Shown: positions 14,140-22,129 of the stretch, in pieces
How positions within the stretch are numbered: the first letter of the stretch is position 1
Layout of the letters: every line of letters begins with the position of its first letter
Origin: an uncultured Bacteroidales bacterium
Lineage (GTDB): Bacteria > Bacteroidota > Bacteroidia > Bacteroidales > UBA932
Assembly: GCA_934675095.1 (NCBI GenBank)
Contig: CAKUPC010000001.1
Location: forward strand, 62,001-126,000
Reading direction: 5' to 3'
DNA length: 64,000 bases
Made by a program: the position numbers and the translations under genes
The notes under the pieces: generated by a model
Seen by the model: the letters and a program-made list of their open reading frames with translations, nothing else
Databases searched by the model: none
Told to the model about the DNA's origin: nothing

Positions 14140-16290
14140 TTCTTCGGACTCAGTTTCCTGGTAAGCCTTGAGCAGCTTCTCCTGGACGTCGCCCGGAACA
14201 GGCTGGTAGTCGGCGAATTCCATGCTGAATGTCGCCGCGCCGGAAGTGAGCGAGCTGAGCGCGGTGGAGTACTTGTACATTTCCGCGAGCGGGACTCGGG
14301 CCTTCAGGACGGAGAATCCCTTGTCGGTGTCCATGCCCTCGATGATGGCGCGCCTGTTCTGGAGGTCGGACATGCAGGCTCCCATATATTCGCCCGGAGT
14401 CAGCACCTCGACATTGTAAATCGGCTCCATAATCTTCGGGCCGGCGTTGCGGAACGCCTCCTTGAAGGCATTGCGGGCAGCGAGCACGAACGAGATTTCA
14501 TTGGAATCCACCGGATGCATCTTGCCGTCATAGACATAGACCCTGATGTCGCGCGCGAGAGAACCGGTGAGAGGTCCCTCGCTCATCTTGTCGTTGATGC
14601 CCTTGAGAATAGCCGGCATGAAACGAGCGTCAATCGCTCCTCCGACCACGCAGTTGATGAACTCGAGCTTTCCGCCCCACGGCAGGTCGAACTCCTCCTT
14701 GCCCTTGACGTTCAGCACCATGTCGCGCCCGTCAACCTTGAACTTGTTGGTCATCTCCTGGCCCTCAACGATAGGGCAGATGAGCAGGTGAACCTCCCCG
14801 AACTGGCCCGCGCCGCCGGACTGCTTCTTGTGGCGGTAGTTTGCGGCTGCTACCTTCGTGATAGTCTCGCGGTAGGAAATCCTCGGCGCGAACATCTCGA
14901 TCTCAATCTTGTTCTCGTTGCGGAGTCTCCAGCGCACGATGTTGATGTGCTGCTCGCCCTGACCCTTGAGTATGGTCTGCTTCATTTCCTTCGAGTACTC
15001 GACGATGATAGTCGGATCCTCCGCCGAAATCTTGTTCAGAGCCTCGTTCATCTTCTCGTCGTCCTTCTGTTCGACAGGCTTTATGGCCGTGCGGAAGCGT
15101 GACTTAGGGAACTTTATGTGTTCATAGACGATTTCCGAGCCAATCTGCGCGAGAGTGGCGTTGGTCCTCGCCGCACGCAGCTTCACCGTACATCCGAGGT
15201 CTCCGGCAACCATCTCTCCGACCTTCTCCTTCTTCTTCCCGGCGACGGCATATATCGCCGTAATCCTTTCCTTCTCCCCGTTCTCCGGGTTTTCGAGGTC
15301 CTGCCCCTCCGTGAGCTTCCCGCTCATCACCTTGAAATAGGCGACCTCTCCGAGATGCTGCTCGACGGCAGTCTTATATATAAAGAGTGACGTAGGCGCA
15401 TCCGCCCTGCACTCGACTTCCTTTCCGTCCTTTGTGTGCTCGATGTGCTCGGACGGGGCCGCGGCCACCTTGATGGTGAACTCCATGAGCCTCTTCACGC
15501 CGATGTCCTTCTTCGCCGAGAGGCAGAAGATAGGCATTATCGACAGTTGGCGTATTCCGATGCCGAGTCCCTTGCGGATTTCGTCCTCGGTCAGCTCGCC
15601 CGTCTCGAAATATTTTTCCATGAGCCCGTCGTCGAACTCCGCTGCCCTTTCGATGAGCTGCCCCCTGAGCTCGTCGGCCTGATCCTTGAGCTCCGCCGGA
15701 ATCTCAAGGTCCTCGCGGGTTCCGTTCTCATCCTTGAAATGATAGTACTTCATCTTGAGGACATCCACGAATCCGTCGAACGCCGGTCCCACGTTCACCG
15801 GGAACTGCACGATTACAGGCTTCTGCCCGAATGCCTCCTTGAGCCCGTCGAGGATGTTCTCCCAGTTCGCCTTCTCCCCGTCAAGCTGGTTGATGCCGAG
15901 GATTACAGGCATATTGTATTGGTCCGCATAGCGGGCGAAAATCTCGGTTCCGACCTCAACGCCCTGCTGCGCGTTGGCAACCAGAATGGCCGTGTCGCAC
16001 ACCCTGAATGCCGAGACCGCTCCTCCGACGAAATCGTCCGCGCCGGGAGCGTCGATGATGTTGAACTTCGTGTCCATGAACTCTGCGTAGAGCGGGGTCG
16101 CGTAGATTGACCTCTGGTTGAGCTGCTCGATTTCCGAGTTGTCGGAAACCGTGTTCTTCGCCTCGACCGTGCCTCTTCTGTCGATGACCTTGCCCTCGTA
16201 GAGCATGGCTTCAGATAACGTGGTCTTACCTGAACGGGTGCTGCCGATCAAGACCACATTGCGGATGTCTTTAGTGGAATAAGTCTTCAT
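14137..16290 (-). CDS. EF-G paralogue lacking the catalytic histidine (EF-G2 type)
   Basis: A 717-residue protein with the full five-domain EF-G layout. The GTPase motifs are altered: the P-loop is GSTRSGKTT (16-24), switch 2 reads DAPGADDF (80-87) where ordinary EF-G has DTPGHVDF, so the catalytic histidine is alanine at 84, and the base-recognition motif is NQLD instead of NKxD. Switch 1 (RGITI in EF-G) is also changed. Bacteroides are known to have a second EF-G that supports translation without ribosome-stimulated GTP hydrolysis, important under starvation; this protein fits that class. No str operon genes are adjacent, which also argues against the main fusA. Confidence 0.88.
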   Translation of the reverse strand: MKTYSTKDIRNVVLIGSTRSGKTTLSEAMLYEGKVIDRRGTVEAKNTVSDNSEIEQLNQRSIYATPLYAEFMDTKFNIIDAPGADDFVGGAVSAFRVCDTAILVANAQQGVEVGTEIFARYADQYNMPVILGINQLDGEKANWENILDGLKEAFGQKPVIVQFPVNVGPAFDGFVDVLKMKYYHFKDENGTREDLEIPAELKDQADELRGQLIERAAEFDDGLMEKYFETGELTEDEIRKGLGIGIRQLSIMPIFCLSAKKDIGVKRLMEFTIKVAAAPSEHIEHTKDGKEVECRADAPTSLFIYKTAVEQHLGEVAYFKVMSGKLTEGQDLENPENGEKERITAIYAVAGKKKEKVGEMVAGDLGCTVKLRAARTNATLAQIGSEIVYEHIKFPKSRFRTAIKPVEQKDDEKMNEALNKISAEDPTIIVEYSKEMKQTILKGQGEQHINIVRWRLRNENKIEIEMFAPRISYRETITKVAAANYRHKKQSGGAGQFGEVHLLICPIVEGQEMTNKFKVDGRDMVLNVKGKEEFDLPWGGKLEFINCVVGGAIDARFMPAILKGINDKMSEGPLTGSLARDIRVYVYDGKMHPVDSNEISFVLAARNAFKEAFRNAGPKIMEPIYNVEVLTPGEYMGACMSDLQNRRAIIEGMDTDKGFSVLKARVPLAEMYKYSTALSSLTSGAATFSMEFADYQPVPGDVQEKLLKAYQETESEE

Positions 16291-16353
16291 CTTTGAGTGT
16301 TATTAGTGTGTTTTTCTTATCTCCTGTCCGTGTTTCACGAACGGTAATTGTTG

Positions 16354-16361
16354 CAAATTTA
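16354..16361 (-). promoter_or_regulatory. Putative -7 box of the EF-G2-like gene
   Basis: Minus-strand bases TAAATTTG followed by C, an exact TAnnTTTG match, 64-71 bases upstream of the ATG. CTTG, one mismatch from TTTG, lies 19 bases further upstream (16381-16384). Confidence 0.5.
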
Positions 16362-16460
16362 GAAATTTTATTCACAAAAACAAGCGAATCGCCCGTAATC
16401 CTTTGCGTTGTGAAAAAAAATGAATAGTTTTGAATGTCATTTTGAAAATACATAATTATA

Positions 16461-18413
16461 ATGAAGACATATAAAGTATTTATCATGGGTGTAGCGGCGC
16501 TGCTGCTGTGCACCCCATACGCGTCGGGGCAGTCATTCAAGGACGGTCTGAAGCAGCTCGGGAAGCGAATCGGCAAGCAGGTCGAGCAGAAAGTGGAACA
16601 GAAGGTCGTCGATGAGGCGGTCAAGCAGGCGGAAAAGCAGGTTGACAAGGCGTTTGACAGCATGACCGGAAAACAGGGCGAAAAGAAAACGGAGAAAAAG
16701 TCAGAAAGAAATGCCGGGAATGCTGCCGGGGGAAGTGCGGACAAGACTGCTGAGAGAAGTTCCGGGAATGCTGCTGAAAGAAGCTCCGGAAATGTTGCCG
16801 GGAAAAATGCGGAAAAGGCTGCTGAGAGAAACGCTGAAAAGACTGCCGAGAAACGGACGGCGAAGCAGGTGTCAAAATCCTCGTCTGCCGGGAAGTCCGC
16901 CCGCGACAGACAGCTTGAGCAGCAGTACGAGGCGATGCTCGGACCGGATGCCGGCAAGGATGACGGTGATTCGACGACTCCGGGCGTAAGGCTTCCGAAG
17001 GAGCACACCGCGCTCTTCGCCCCTCTCGGCTACCCTGTGGATGCCTCCTGGGGTGTGCAGTCCATCAAGCCGGTGCTGCCTCCGACGGCCGCGGCGAAAC
17101 AGGTCGATTGGGTCGATAAGATGCCGTATATATTCAATCTTGACAACCAGAGTGCTGTGGATGAGTATCTCCTGCTTGACCAGTGCAAGGAGGACGGCTA
17201 CATAGAGCCGCTCACTCCGGCCGACCATCGCTACTACAACATCAAAAGCGAGGTGTTTGCCCGCGCCGATGAACTGAATGCCATTGTGAAATACTACAAT
17301 GAACTCCTCGACGAGTACGACAGCGGTGACCCGCAGTGGGTCATAGCCGGCATTGAGAACAAGCTTGCCGCCGTGCTTGGCGGTGATATATACAAGAGAA
17401 CCCTCCGCTCGTCTATTGCGCCTCTCTTCACTCTGAAGGGCTTCATCAATGATGACACCAGGGCATATTTCGCCGCCCACGGGGGCTACGAGAACGCGGT
17501 CAATGAAACACTTACGGTCTGGGATCCTCAGCCGGACAAAAAGGGCATCACCACCTCCGTTCCCGGGCAGACGGGATTCGTTGTCGATGAGGTTCAGGCC
17601 GGCGCCACCGTTGACGTAGATGGCGTGCAGTATGTCTTGCATAACCAGAGCGGCAGGAGCTGCTGGGCCTTTGCCTCCGAGGTTGCTGCCACGGCGGTCG
17701 CGGGCAAGGACATGGTAATTCCGGACTACATATATTACAATGGTCGGGAATTCCCGGTGCAGAGCATGCGCGGAGGACTTTTTAACGGCACGACGATAAA
17801 ATCCGTGAAACTTCCGAGCACATTGACGGAAATTTCCAACGCCGCGTTCCGTGGCACACCGATCACAGAAATTGTCATCCCTGCTTCAGTGAAGAAACTT
17901 CAGGGTTCCGTTTTTCAGGATTGCACTAAACTTGCGAAAGTCACGTTTGAAGGTGACTATATGGAAGAGTTCAGCGGCAGTTTCCGGAACTGCACGAGCC
18001 TGAAGAGCGTAGTCTGCCCGCGCCGGGTCGACATGATCAGCTACGATATGTTCAGCGGCTGTTCCAATCTGACGGAGGTCGTGCTCCCGGAGAACATCAA
18101 GGAAATTCCTTCCGGCACGTTCGAAGGCTGCCGGAAACTGACGAGAATTGATGTCCCGGCAACCGTCACAAAAATAGGCATGAGCGCGTTCGGCAACTGC
18201 GGCGTGACGGAACTGGACCTTCGCAACGTCACGGAATTCGAGGGCTTCTGCTTCACCGGATGCAAGGCTCTGAAAAAAGTGACGCTCAATTCAAAGCTGA
18301 AGGATGATTTCCTGACGGAGACATACACCGAGTTTATGGAGTGTCCGCTGCTTCAGGTGAAATACGAGAATAATCAGTATGTCTATCCGGCGGGCTTCGT
18401 ATTTGTCCCTTAA
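16461..18413 (+). CDS. BspA-type leucine-rich-repeat surface protein with charged repeat region
   Basis: A 650-residue exported protein. A signal peptide (1-23) is followed by amphipathic helices (GKRIGKQVEQKVEQKV) and, at about 70-145, a low-complexity Ala/Glu/Lys/Ser stretch built of degenerate units like AEKAAERN, resembling LEA-type or coiled-coil repeats. The middle (about 170-420) is not recognised. Residues 429-623 are about seven BspA-type LRR_5 repeats (for example FEGCRKLTRIDVPATVTKIG). BspA proteins bind host or microbial surfaces in related bacteria (family knowledge). It is followed by another large exported protein on the same strand after 127 bases. Confidence 0.85.
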   Translation: MKTYKVFIMGVAALLLCTPYASGQSFKDGLKQLGKRIGKQVEQKVEQKVVDEAVKQAEKQVDKAFDSMTGKQGEKKTEKKSERNAGNAAGGSADKTAERSSGNAAERSSGNVAGKNAEKAAERNAEKTAEKRTAKQVSKSSSAGKSARDRQLEQQYEAMLGPDAGKDDGDSTTPGVRLPKEHTALFAPLGYPVDASWGVQSIKPVLPPTAAAKQVDWVDKMPYIFNLDNQSAVDEYLLLDQCKEDGYIEPLTPADHRYYNIKSEVFARADELNAIVKYYNELLDEYDSGDPQWVIAGIENKLAAVLGGDIYKRTLRSSIAPLFTLKGFINDDTRAYFAAHGGYENAVNETLTVWDPQPDKKGITTSVPGQTGFVVDEVQAGATVDVDGVQYVLHNQSGRSCWAFASEVAATAVAGKDMVIPDYIYYNGREFPVQSMRGGLFNGTTIKSVKLPSTLTEISNAAFRGTPITEIVIPASVKKLQGSVFQDCTKLAKVTFEGDYMEEFSGSFRNCTSLKSVVCPRRVDMISYDMFSGCSNLTEVVLPENIKEIPSGTFEGCRKLTRIDVPATVTKIGMSAFGNCGVTELDLRNVTEFEGFCFTGCKALKKVTLNSKLKDDFLTETYTEFMECPLLQVKYENNQYVYPAGFVFVP

Positions 18414-18449
18414 GCGTCTTTTGGGTCTATATTCATTTTCTCATCAGTC

Positions 18450-18466
18450 GTGTACGCCCGGTACAC
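18450..18466 (+). terminator. Weak hairpin after the LRR gene
   Basis: GTGTAC (18450-18455) and GTACAC (18461-18466) form a 6-bp stem with a 5-base loop, followed by TCTTTCTTC. The short stem and interrupted T-run make a terminator only possible, not certain. Confidence 0.35.
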
Positions 18467-18540
18467 TCTTTCTTCAAAAATGAATCTATCCTCCAAAATC
18501 CATCTTAAGGCGGTTCAGTTGAAATGAAAAGATATATAAT

Positions 18541-20943
18541 ATGATTAACAGAAAAACAATATTCCTCATATTTTCGTTGGCGGCGATGGTGCTTCCGGTG
18601 ACAAATGCGCCGGCACAGAATAAGCCTGTGATAAAATCAGTTGATATGACTCTTCCGATTCCTAAGCCGGGGGAGTCGCTCTTTGATGCCAGGGAATACC
18701 AGCTCACCTCGGCCAAGACCGAATATGGCGACCTTGCCCCGAGCGGGGAGATAGCCGTGTTTGAACTCGACTGGATCGGCGACTTCAACACGAACGACGA
18801 CGGGGATATGTTTTTCCGCGACGGCTTCAACTACAAGGTGCGCCTCAAGTTCATGGTGAATCCGGACGGGAAATATACGACGGACTATGTCTTCACGGGG
18901 AAAGATTACTACATTGACGGCTCGCGCATCAAGGCGACTGTCAACGGAATGGACGTCAAGGTTCTCGACAGTGTCCCGTATTTCATCAACACCGAGTTCA
19001 CCGTGAAGGTCGGTGACGGCGGGGCGGGTTCGGAAAGGGCGAATGCGCAGAAGCAGAAGTCCGACTACGAGCTGAACAAGAACTCCTACCGCGCCTCTCT
19101 GAAGGCATATTCCATTGCCGAGGCCGACGCAGCGTGCCCGGACACCAACCCTGTCGGCCTGATAGTCATCACCGACGCCTACAAGCCGGAATTTTATGCG
19201 GGTGCCACGCCTTCTCACACCGACTATCTCGGGCAGGACTGTATGCGTGTGACCAAGATAATTGTCGATACCGAGGACTGCTATGCCGCCGGTCAGGTCA
19301 ACAACACCGTCATGGGGCCGTACAACATAAAGGAAGTATGGCTCAGCGACAAAGTCGATGCGGTTAAGTTCATGTCGGGGATATGCAATGCGATGAGCGG
19401 CGGAAGAGACGACAAGACAGGGATTTATTATGCTGCCTATAGTATGCTTTTCCACTCAAAGCGGGCCACTCTGTTCGTTCCTGAGGACGCCGTTCCGGCG
19501 ATGAAGGCTCGCGTCAGCAGATCGACCTGGATGAACAAGATTCTCTTCACGATAAGAACTTACACCGGAGACGTCTATTCCGCACAGAAGGCGGGCGCTG
19601 CCGCGACAAAGCCTTTCTGTACCGAGCACGTGTTCACGGACAAGGTCGTCGCGGCGGATAAAATCTGCAGATATGCAACCTGCAAGGTCGGCAACCGCTA
19701 TTATTATTCCTGCAAGATATGCGGAGAGTGCGAGCACAACGACAAGCACCTCTTCGGGGACAAAGGGCCGCTGACCGGCGCTCCTGAGCTTCTGGCTCAT
19801 CAGTACGAGCAGCCTCTCGCCGACGAGCAGGCATACATCGGTGTGAACGCTGCCGGACATCACGTCTGGTGGTACAGCTGCATCTGGTGCGGACATTCTG
19901 AAGGCTATGACCAGCGGCATATCACGAAGCTGGAGTGGAAGTCCAGCGGAACCGAGGCCAGCTACGCGCAGTTCTGCCAGGCGATGGCAAGTCAGGCCGA
20001 GAATCAGGAGGAGGAAGCGCGTCTCATAACCACCGCGCTTCCGGGAATGTTCATCCTCCCGTACAAGTCGGAGGCAACTATGAGCCGGGACTTCCAGAGC
20101 GTCGTGAACTTCGCGCTCAACGACAACCTGCTGGACGACAATGTTCTCGGGAACGACTACACCGGTCCGATTAATCACTTCCAGCTGCGCTCTCTGGCAG
20201 TGCGTCTCGCCGAGGAACTGCTCAGAAGCGAAGTGAAAGTGAACAAGAAAGTTCGTGCACGCTTTGTCGATGACTGGTCGGCCAAGGCGGCTACGATTGG
20301 CCTTCTTGACGGGCATTTCGGCGGAGAAGACGCTCCTGCTGACACTGCTCCGGCCACACGTCAGGATGTCGCGACGGTGATTTACAGGGTTCTGCGCTTT
20401 ATCGAGAGCCAGAGAATCTATTCCTACACCGAGTACGACTCCAAACTTGATTCCTACTCCGACCGCAGCGCCATCGCTCCGTGGGCAGAAGAGGCCGTGG
20501 CGTTCATGGATGCGCTCGGTCTTGTGAAGCCTGAGTCGGCGTCGTCCTTCGCTCCTGATGCCGTCCTTACCATCGAGCAGGCTATAGAAGTCGCAGAGAA
20601 GAGTACCCATGCCCAGCAGCTTGGCTGGTATCAGGCCAGGTCGTGGGGCGAGAATCAGGGAAGATCCTATGCCGGAAGTCTCAGCGACATCCCTTACGCC
20701 GGAAGCGGCGGCTGTCATTTCATCTCTCCGGGCGAACGCATCTGGGTCGTAGGCCCGCGTCTCGGCGGCATGTGGAAGTTCCTTCCGACCATCGACTGCT
20801 ACACCGGCCAGCTGCTCTACGTCGATGCCGAGTGGTTCCGCCCTGTCCGTCCGCAGGTCTTCACCCAGAAAGGCACCATAGTCAAGAGCATCCAGTTCAA
20901 AGACTACATGGACGGGGTCTATATGTGGGACTACGGCTTCTGA
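18541..20943 (+). CDS. Exported protein with S-layer-homology-like repeats and cysteine clusters
   Basis: An 800-residue secreted protein: signal peptide 1-25, then a large unrecognised beta-rich region. Two cysteine clusters occur at about 374-396 (CRYATC then CKICGEC) and 447-450 (CIWCG), each followed by histidines, like zinc-ribbon modules. Residues of about 496-690 resemble three consecutive SLH modules, best seen in the third (APWAEEAVAFMDALGLVKP, then FAPDAVLTIEQAI). Triplets of SLH modules anchor proteins to pyruvylated cell-wall polymers in Gram-positive bacteria, so their place in a Bacteroidota protein is unusual. No function is assigned. It converges on the AraC gene with a two-base gap. 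Confidence 0.75.
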   Translation: MINRKTIFLIFSLAAMVLPVTNAPAQNKPVIKSVDMTLPIPKPGESLFDAREYQLTSAKTEYGDLAPSGEIAVFELDWIGDFNTNDDGDMFFRDGFNYKVRLKFMVNPDGKYTTDYVFTGKDYYIDGSRIKATVNGMDVKVLDSVPYFINTEFTVKVGDGGAGSERANAQKQKSDYELNKNSYRASLKAYSIAEADAACPDTNPVGLIVITDAYKPEFYAGATPSHTDYLGQDCMRVTKIIVDTEDCYAAGQVNNTVMGPYNIKEVWLSDKVDAVKFMSGICNAMSGGRDDKTGIYYAAYSMLFHSKRATLFVPEDAVPAMKARVSRSTWMNKILFTIRTYTGDVYSAQKAGAAATKPFCTEHVFTDKVVAADKICRYATCKVGNRYYYSCKICGECEHNDKHLFGDKGPLTGAPELLAHQYEQPLADEQAYIGVNAAGHHVWWYSCIWCGHSEGYDQRHITKLEWKSSGTEASYAQFCQAMASQAENQEEEARLITTALPGMFILPYKSEATMSRDFQSVVNFALNDNLLDDNVLGNDYTGPINHFQLRSLAVRLAEELLRSEVKVNKKVRARFVDDWSAKAATIGLLDGHFGGEDAPADTAPATRQDVATVIYRVLRFIESQRIYSYTEYDSKLDSYSDRSAIAPWAEEAVAFMDALGLVKPESASSFAPDAVLTIEQAIEVAEKSTHAQQLGWYQARSWGENQGRSYAGSLSDIPYAGSGGCHFISPGERIWVVGPRLGGMWKFLPTIDCYTGQLLYVDAEWFRPVRPQVFTQKGTIVKSIQFKDYMDGVYMWDYGF

Positions 20944-20945
20944 AC

Positions 20946-21857
20946 TTACTCCGCGGCGTGGAGCTTTTCGGCATGGGCGGCGCGGTAGGCTCCGGGACTC
21001 ATGCCGACGGTCTCCTGGAACACCGTGCAGTAGTACTCCGGGCTGCTGAAGCCGCAGTCGAGCGCGATGTTCTTCACCGGGAGAGTCGTGTTGCGCAGGA
21101 AATACATTGAGGTGTGAACCCTCAGCTGCTGGAGATACTGTGCCGGCGGAATTCCCGTGTTTTTCCTGAAAGTCCGCCGCAGCCATGTGTAGCTCATCCC
21201 GAGTTCTTTGGCAAGAGCCTGCATGTCAATCTGTTCGGAGAGATGGTTCGCCATATACTGCTTCACCGAGTTGATGGCCTGCACCATCTTGTCGTCCGCC
21301 CTGTTCCGCGTCGTGAGGTTGTAGCTTATGAGCGCCAGCATATGCATGACAATCGATTCCAGCATAGTCATCGTCTGTTCGCACTGGCGTTCCGCATAGA
21401 ACAGAGCCTGCTCGAAAAGATCCACGAGCGTGGCCGAAAGCCCGAACTCAATCGGCCCCTTCATGCCCGGGAAGAACTTGCCTACCGCCTCCCTGAAAAC
21501 CGGCCCGTTGAATCCGATGTAGTACTCCGTCCAGCCCGTGTCTCTGTTCGGACGGTATGAGTGCCAATATCCCGGGCGCAGCAGGAAAAGCGTTCCCGGA
21601 GTTATGACCCGGCTTCCCGAGTGGTCGTTGAACACGCCCGTTCCGGCGGTGATATAGACAATCTGGAACTCCGCCAGCCGCCGTCCCGCATCCATGTCGA
21701 AACTGTAGCGCTTAGGGATGACCCGCACCGGATAGTCCTGTCTCGGAGCGGCCTCCTGATAGCCGATGGTCGAAATCAGGTTGTCGCTGTCGTTTGCAAT
21801 CGTCTCCAGCGAGAGCATGAAAAAGCGGCTCGTGTGTCTGTTCTCGTACTGAATCAT
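20946..21857 (-). CDS. AraC-family transcriptional regulator
   Basis: A 303-residue regulator. The N-terminal half is a cupin-like sugar-sensing domain (LFLLRPGYWHSYRPN near 110-125). The C-terminal half has two helix-turn-helix motifs: MQALAKELGMSYTWLRRTF and the conserved NIALDCGFSSPEYYCTVFQETVGMSPGAYR. It is divergent from the 22-kb polysaccharide locus, which contains no hybrid two-component system or sigma/anti-sigma pair, so this gene is the best candidate for its regulator. It would bind in the 272-bp gap, which contains an 8-8-8 inverted repeat at 22080-22103. Confidence 0.92.
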   Translation of the reverse strand: MIQYENRHTSRFFMLSLETIANDSDNLISTIGYQEAAPRQDYPVRVIPKRYSFDMDAGRRLAEFQIVYITAGTGVFNDHSGSRVITPGTLFLLRPGYWHSYRPNRDTGWTEYYIGFNGPVFREAVGKFFPGMKGPIEFGLSATLVDLFEQALFYAERQCEQTMTMLESIVMHMLALISYNLTTRNRADDKMVQAINSVKQYMANHLSEQIDMQALAKELGMSYTWLRRTFRKNTGIPPAQYLQQLRVHTSMYFLRNTTLPVKNIALDCGFSSPEYYCTVFQETVGMSPGAYRAAHAEKLHAAE

Positions 21858-21941
21858 TTTCTTGTCTTATTTGTGTCGTGCAGTGTCAGAAAACAAATTT
21901 GATACTGCTCCCCGACTATGCCAATTCAGTGAAATAATATG

Positions 21942-21949
21942 TAAATTTG
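21942..21949 (+). promoter_or_regulatory. Candidate -7 box of the polysaccharide locus
   Basis: TAAATTTG matches TAnnTTTG, 181 bases upstream of the first ATG. No -33 TTTG is found at 19-21 bases, as may be expected if an activator such as the AraC protein is needed. Confidence 0.35.
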
Positions 21950-22079
21950 TTAAAGGCAAAGGGGAAATATATTCGCTGCAAATGCTTTTGAATATTACTT
22001 TTTCTCCAATCGGAAGTTCCGTGTGCGAAAACGGATTTTTCTTCCGAAAGCCTGGATTAAAGTTATATAAAAAATGTGA

Positions 22080-22103
22080 TTTTTGACCTTAAAGTGTCAA
22101 AAA
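22080..22103. promoter_or_regulatory. 8-8-8 inverted repeat before the polysaccharide locus
   Basis: TTTTTGAC and GTCAAAAA form a perfect 8-bp dyad around 8 bases, ending 26 bases before the GH16 start. It could be an operator or a leader hairpin. Confidence 0.45.
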
Positions 22104-22129
22104 ATGTAATTGATAACACAAGACGGAAT

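Noticed and set aside
19456..21186. A 576-codon open frame opposite the SLH-like and AraC genes
   Set aside because: It is the antisense shadow of well-supported genes, has no domain I recognise and runs through both strands' real coding sequence.
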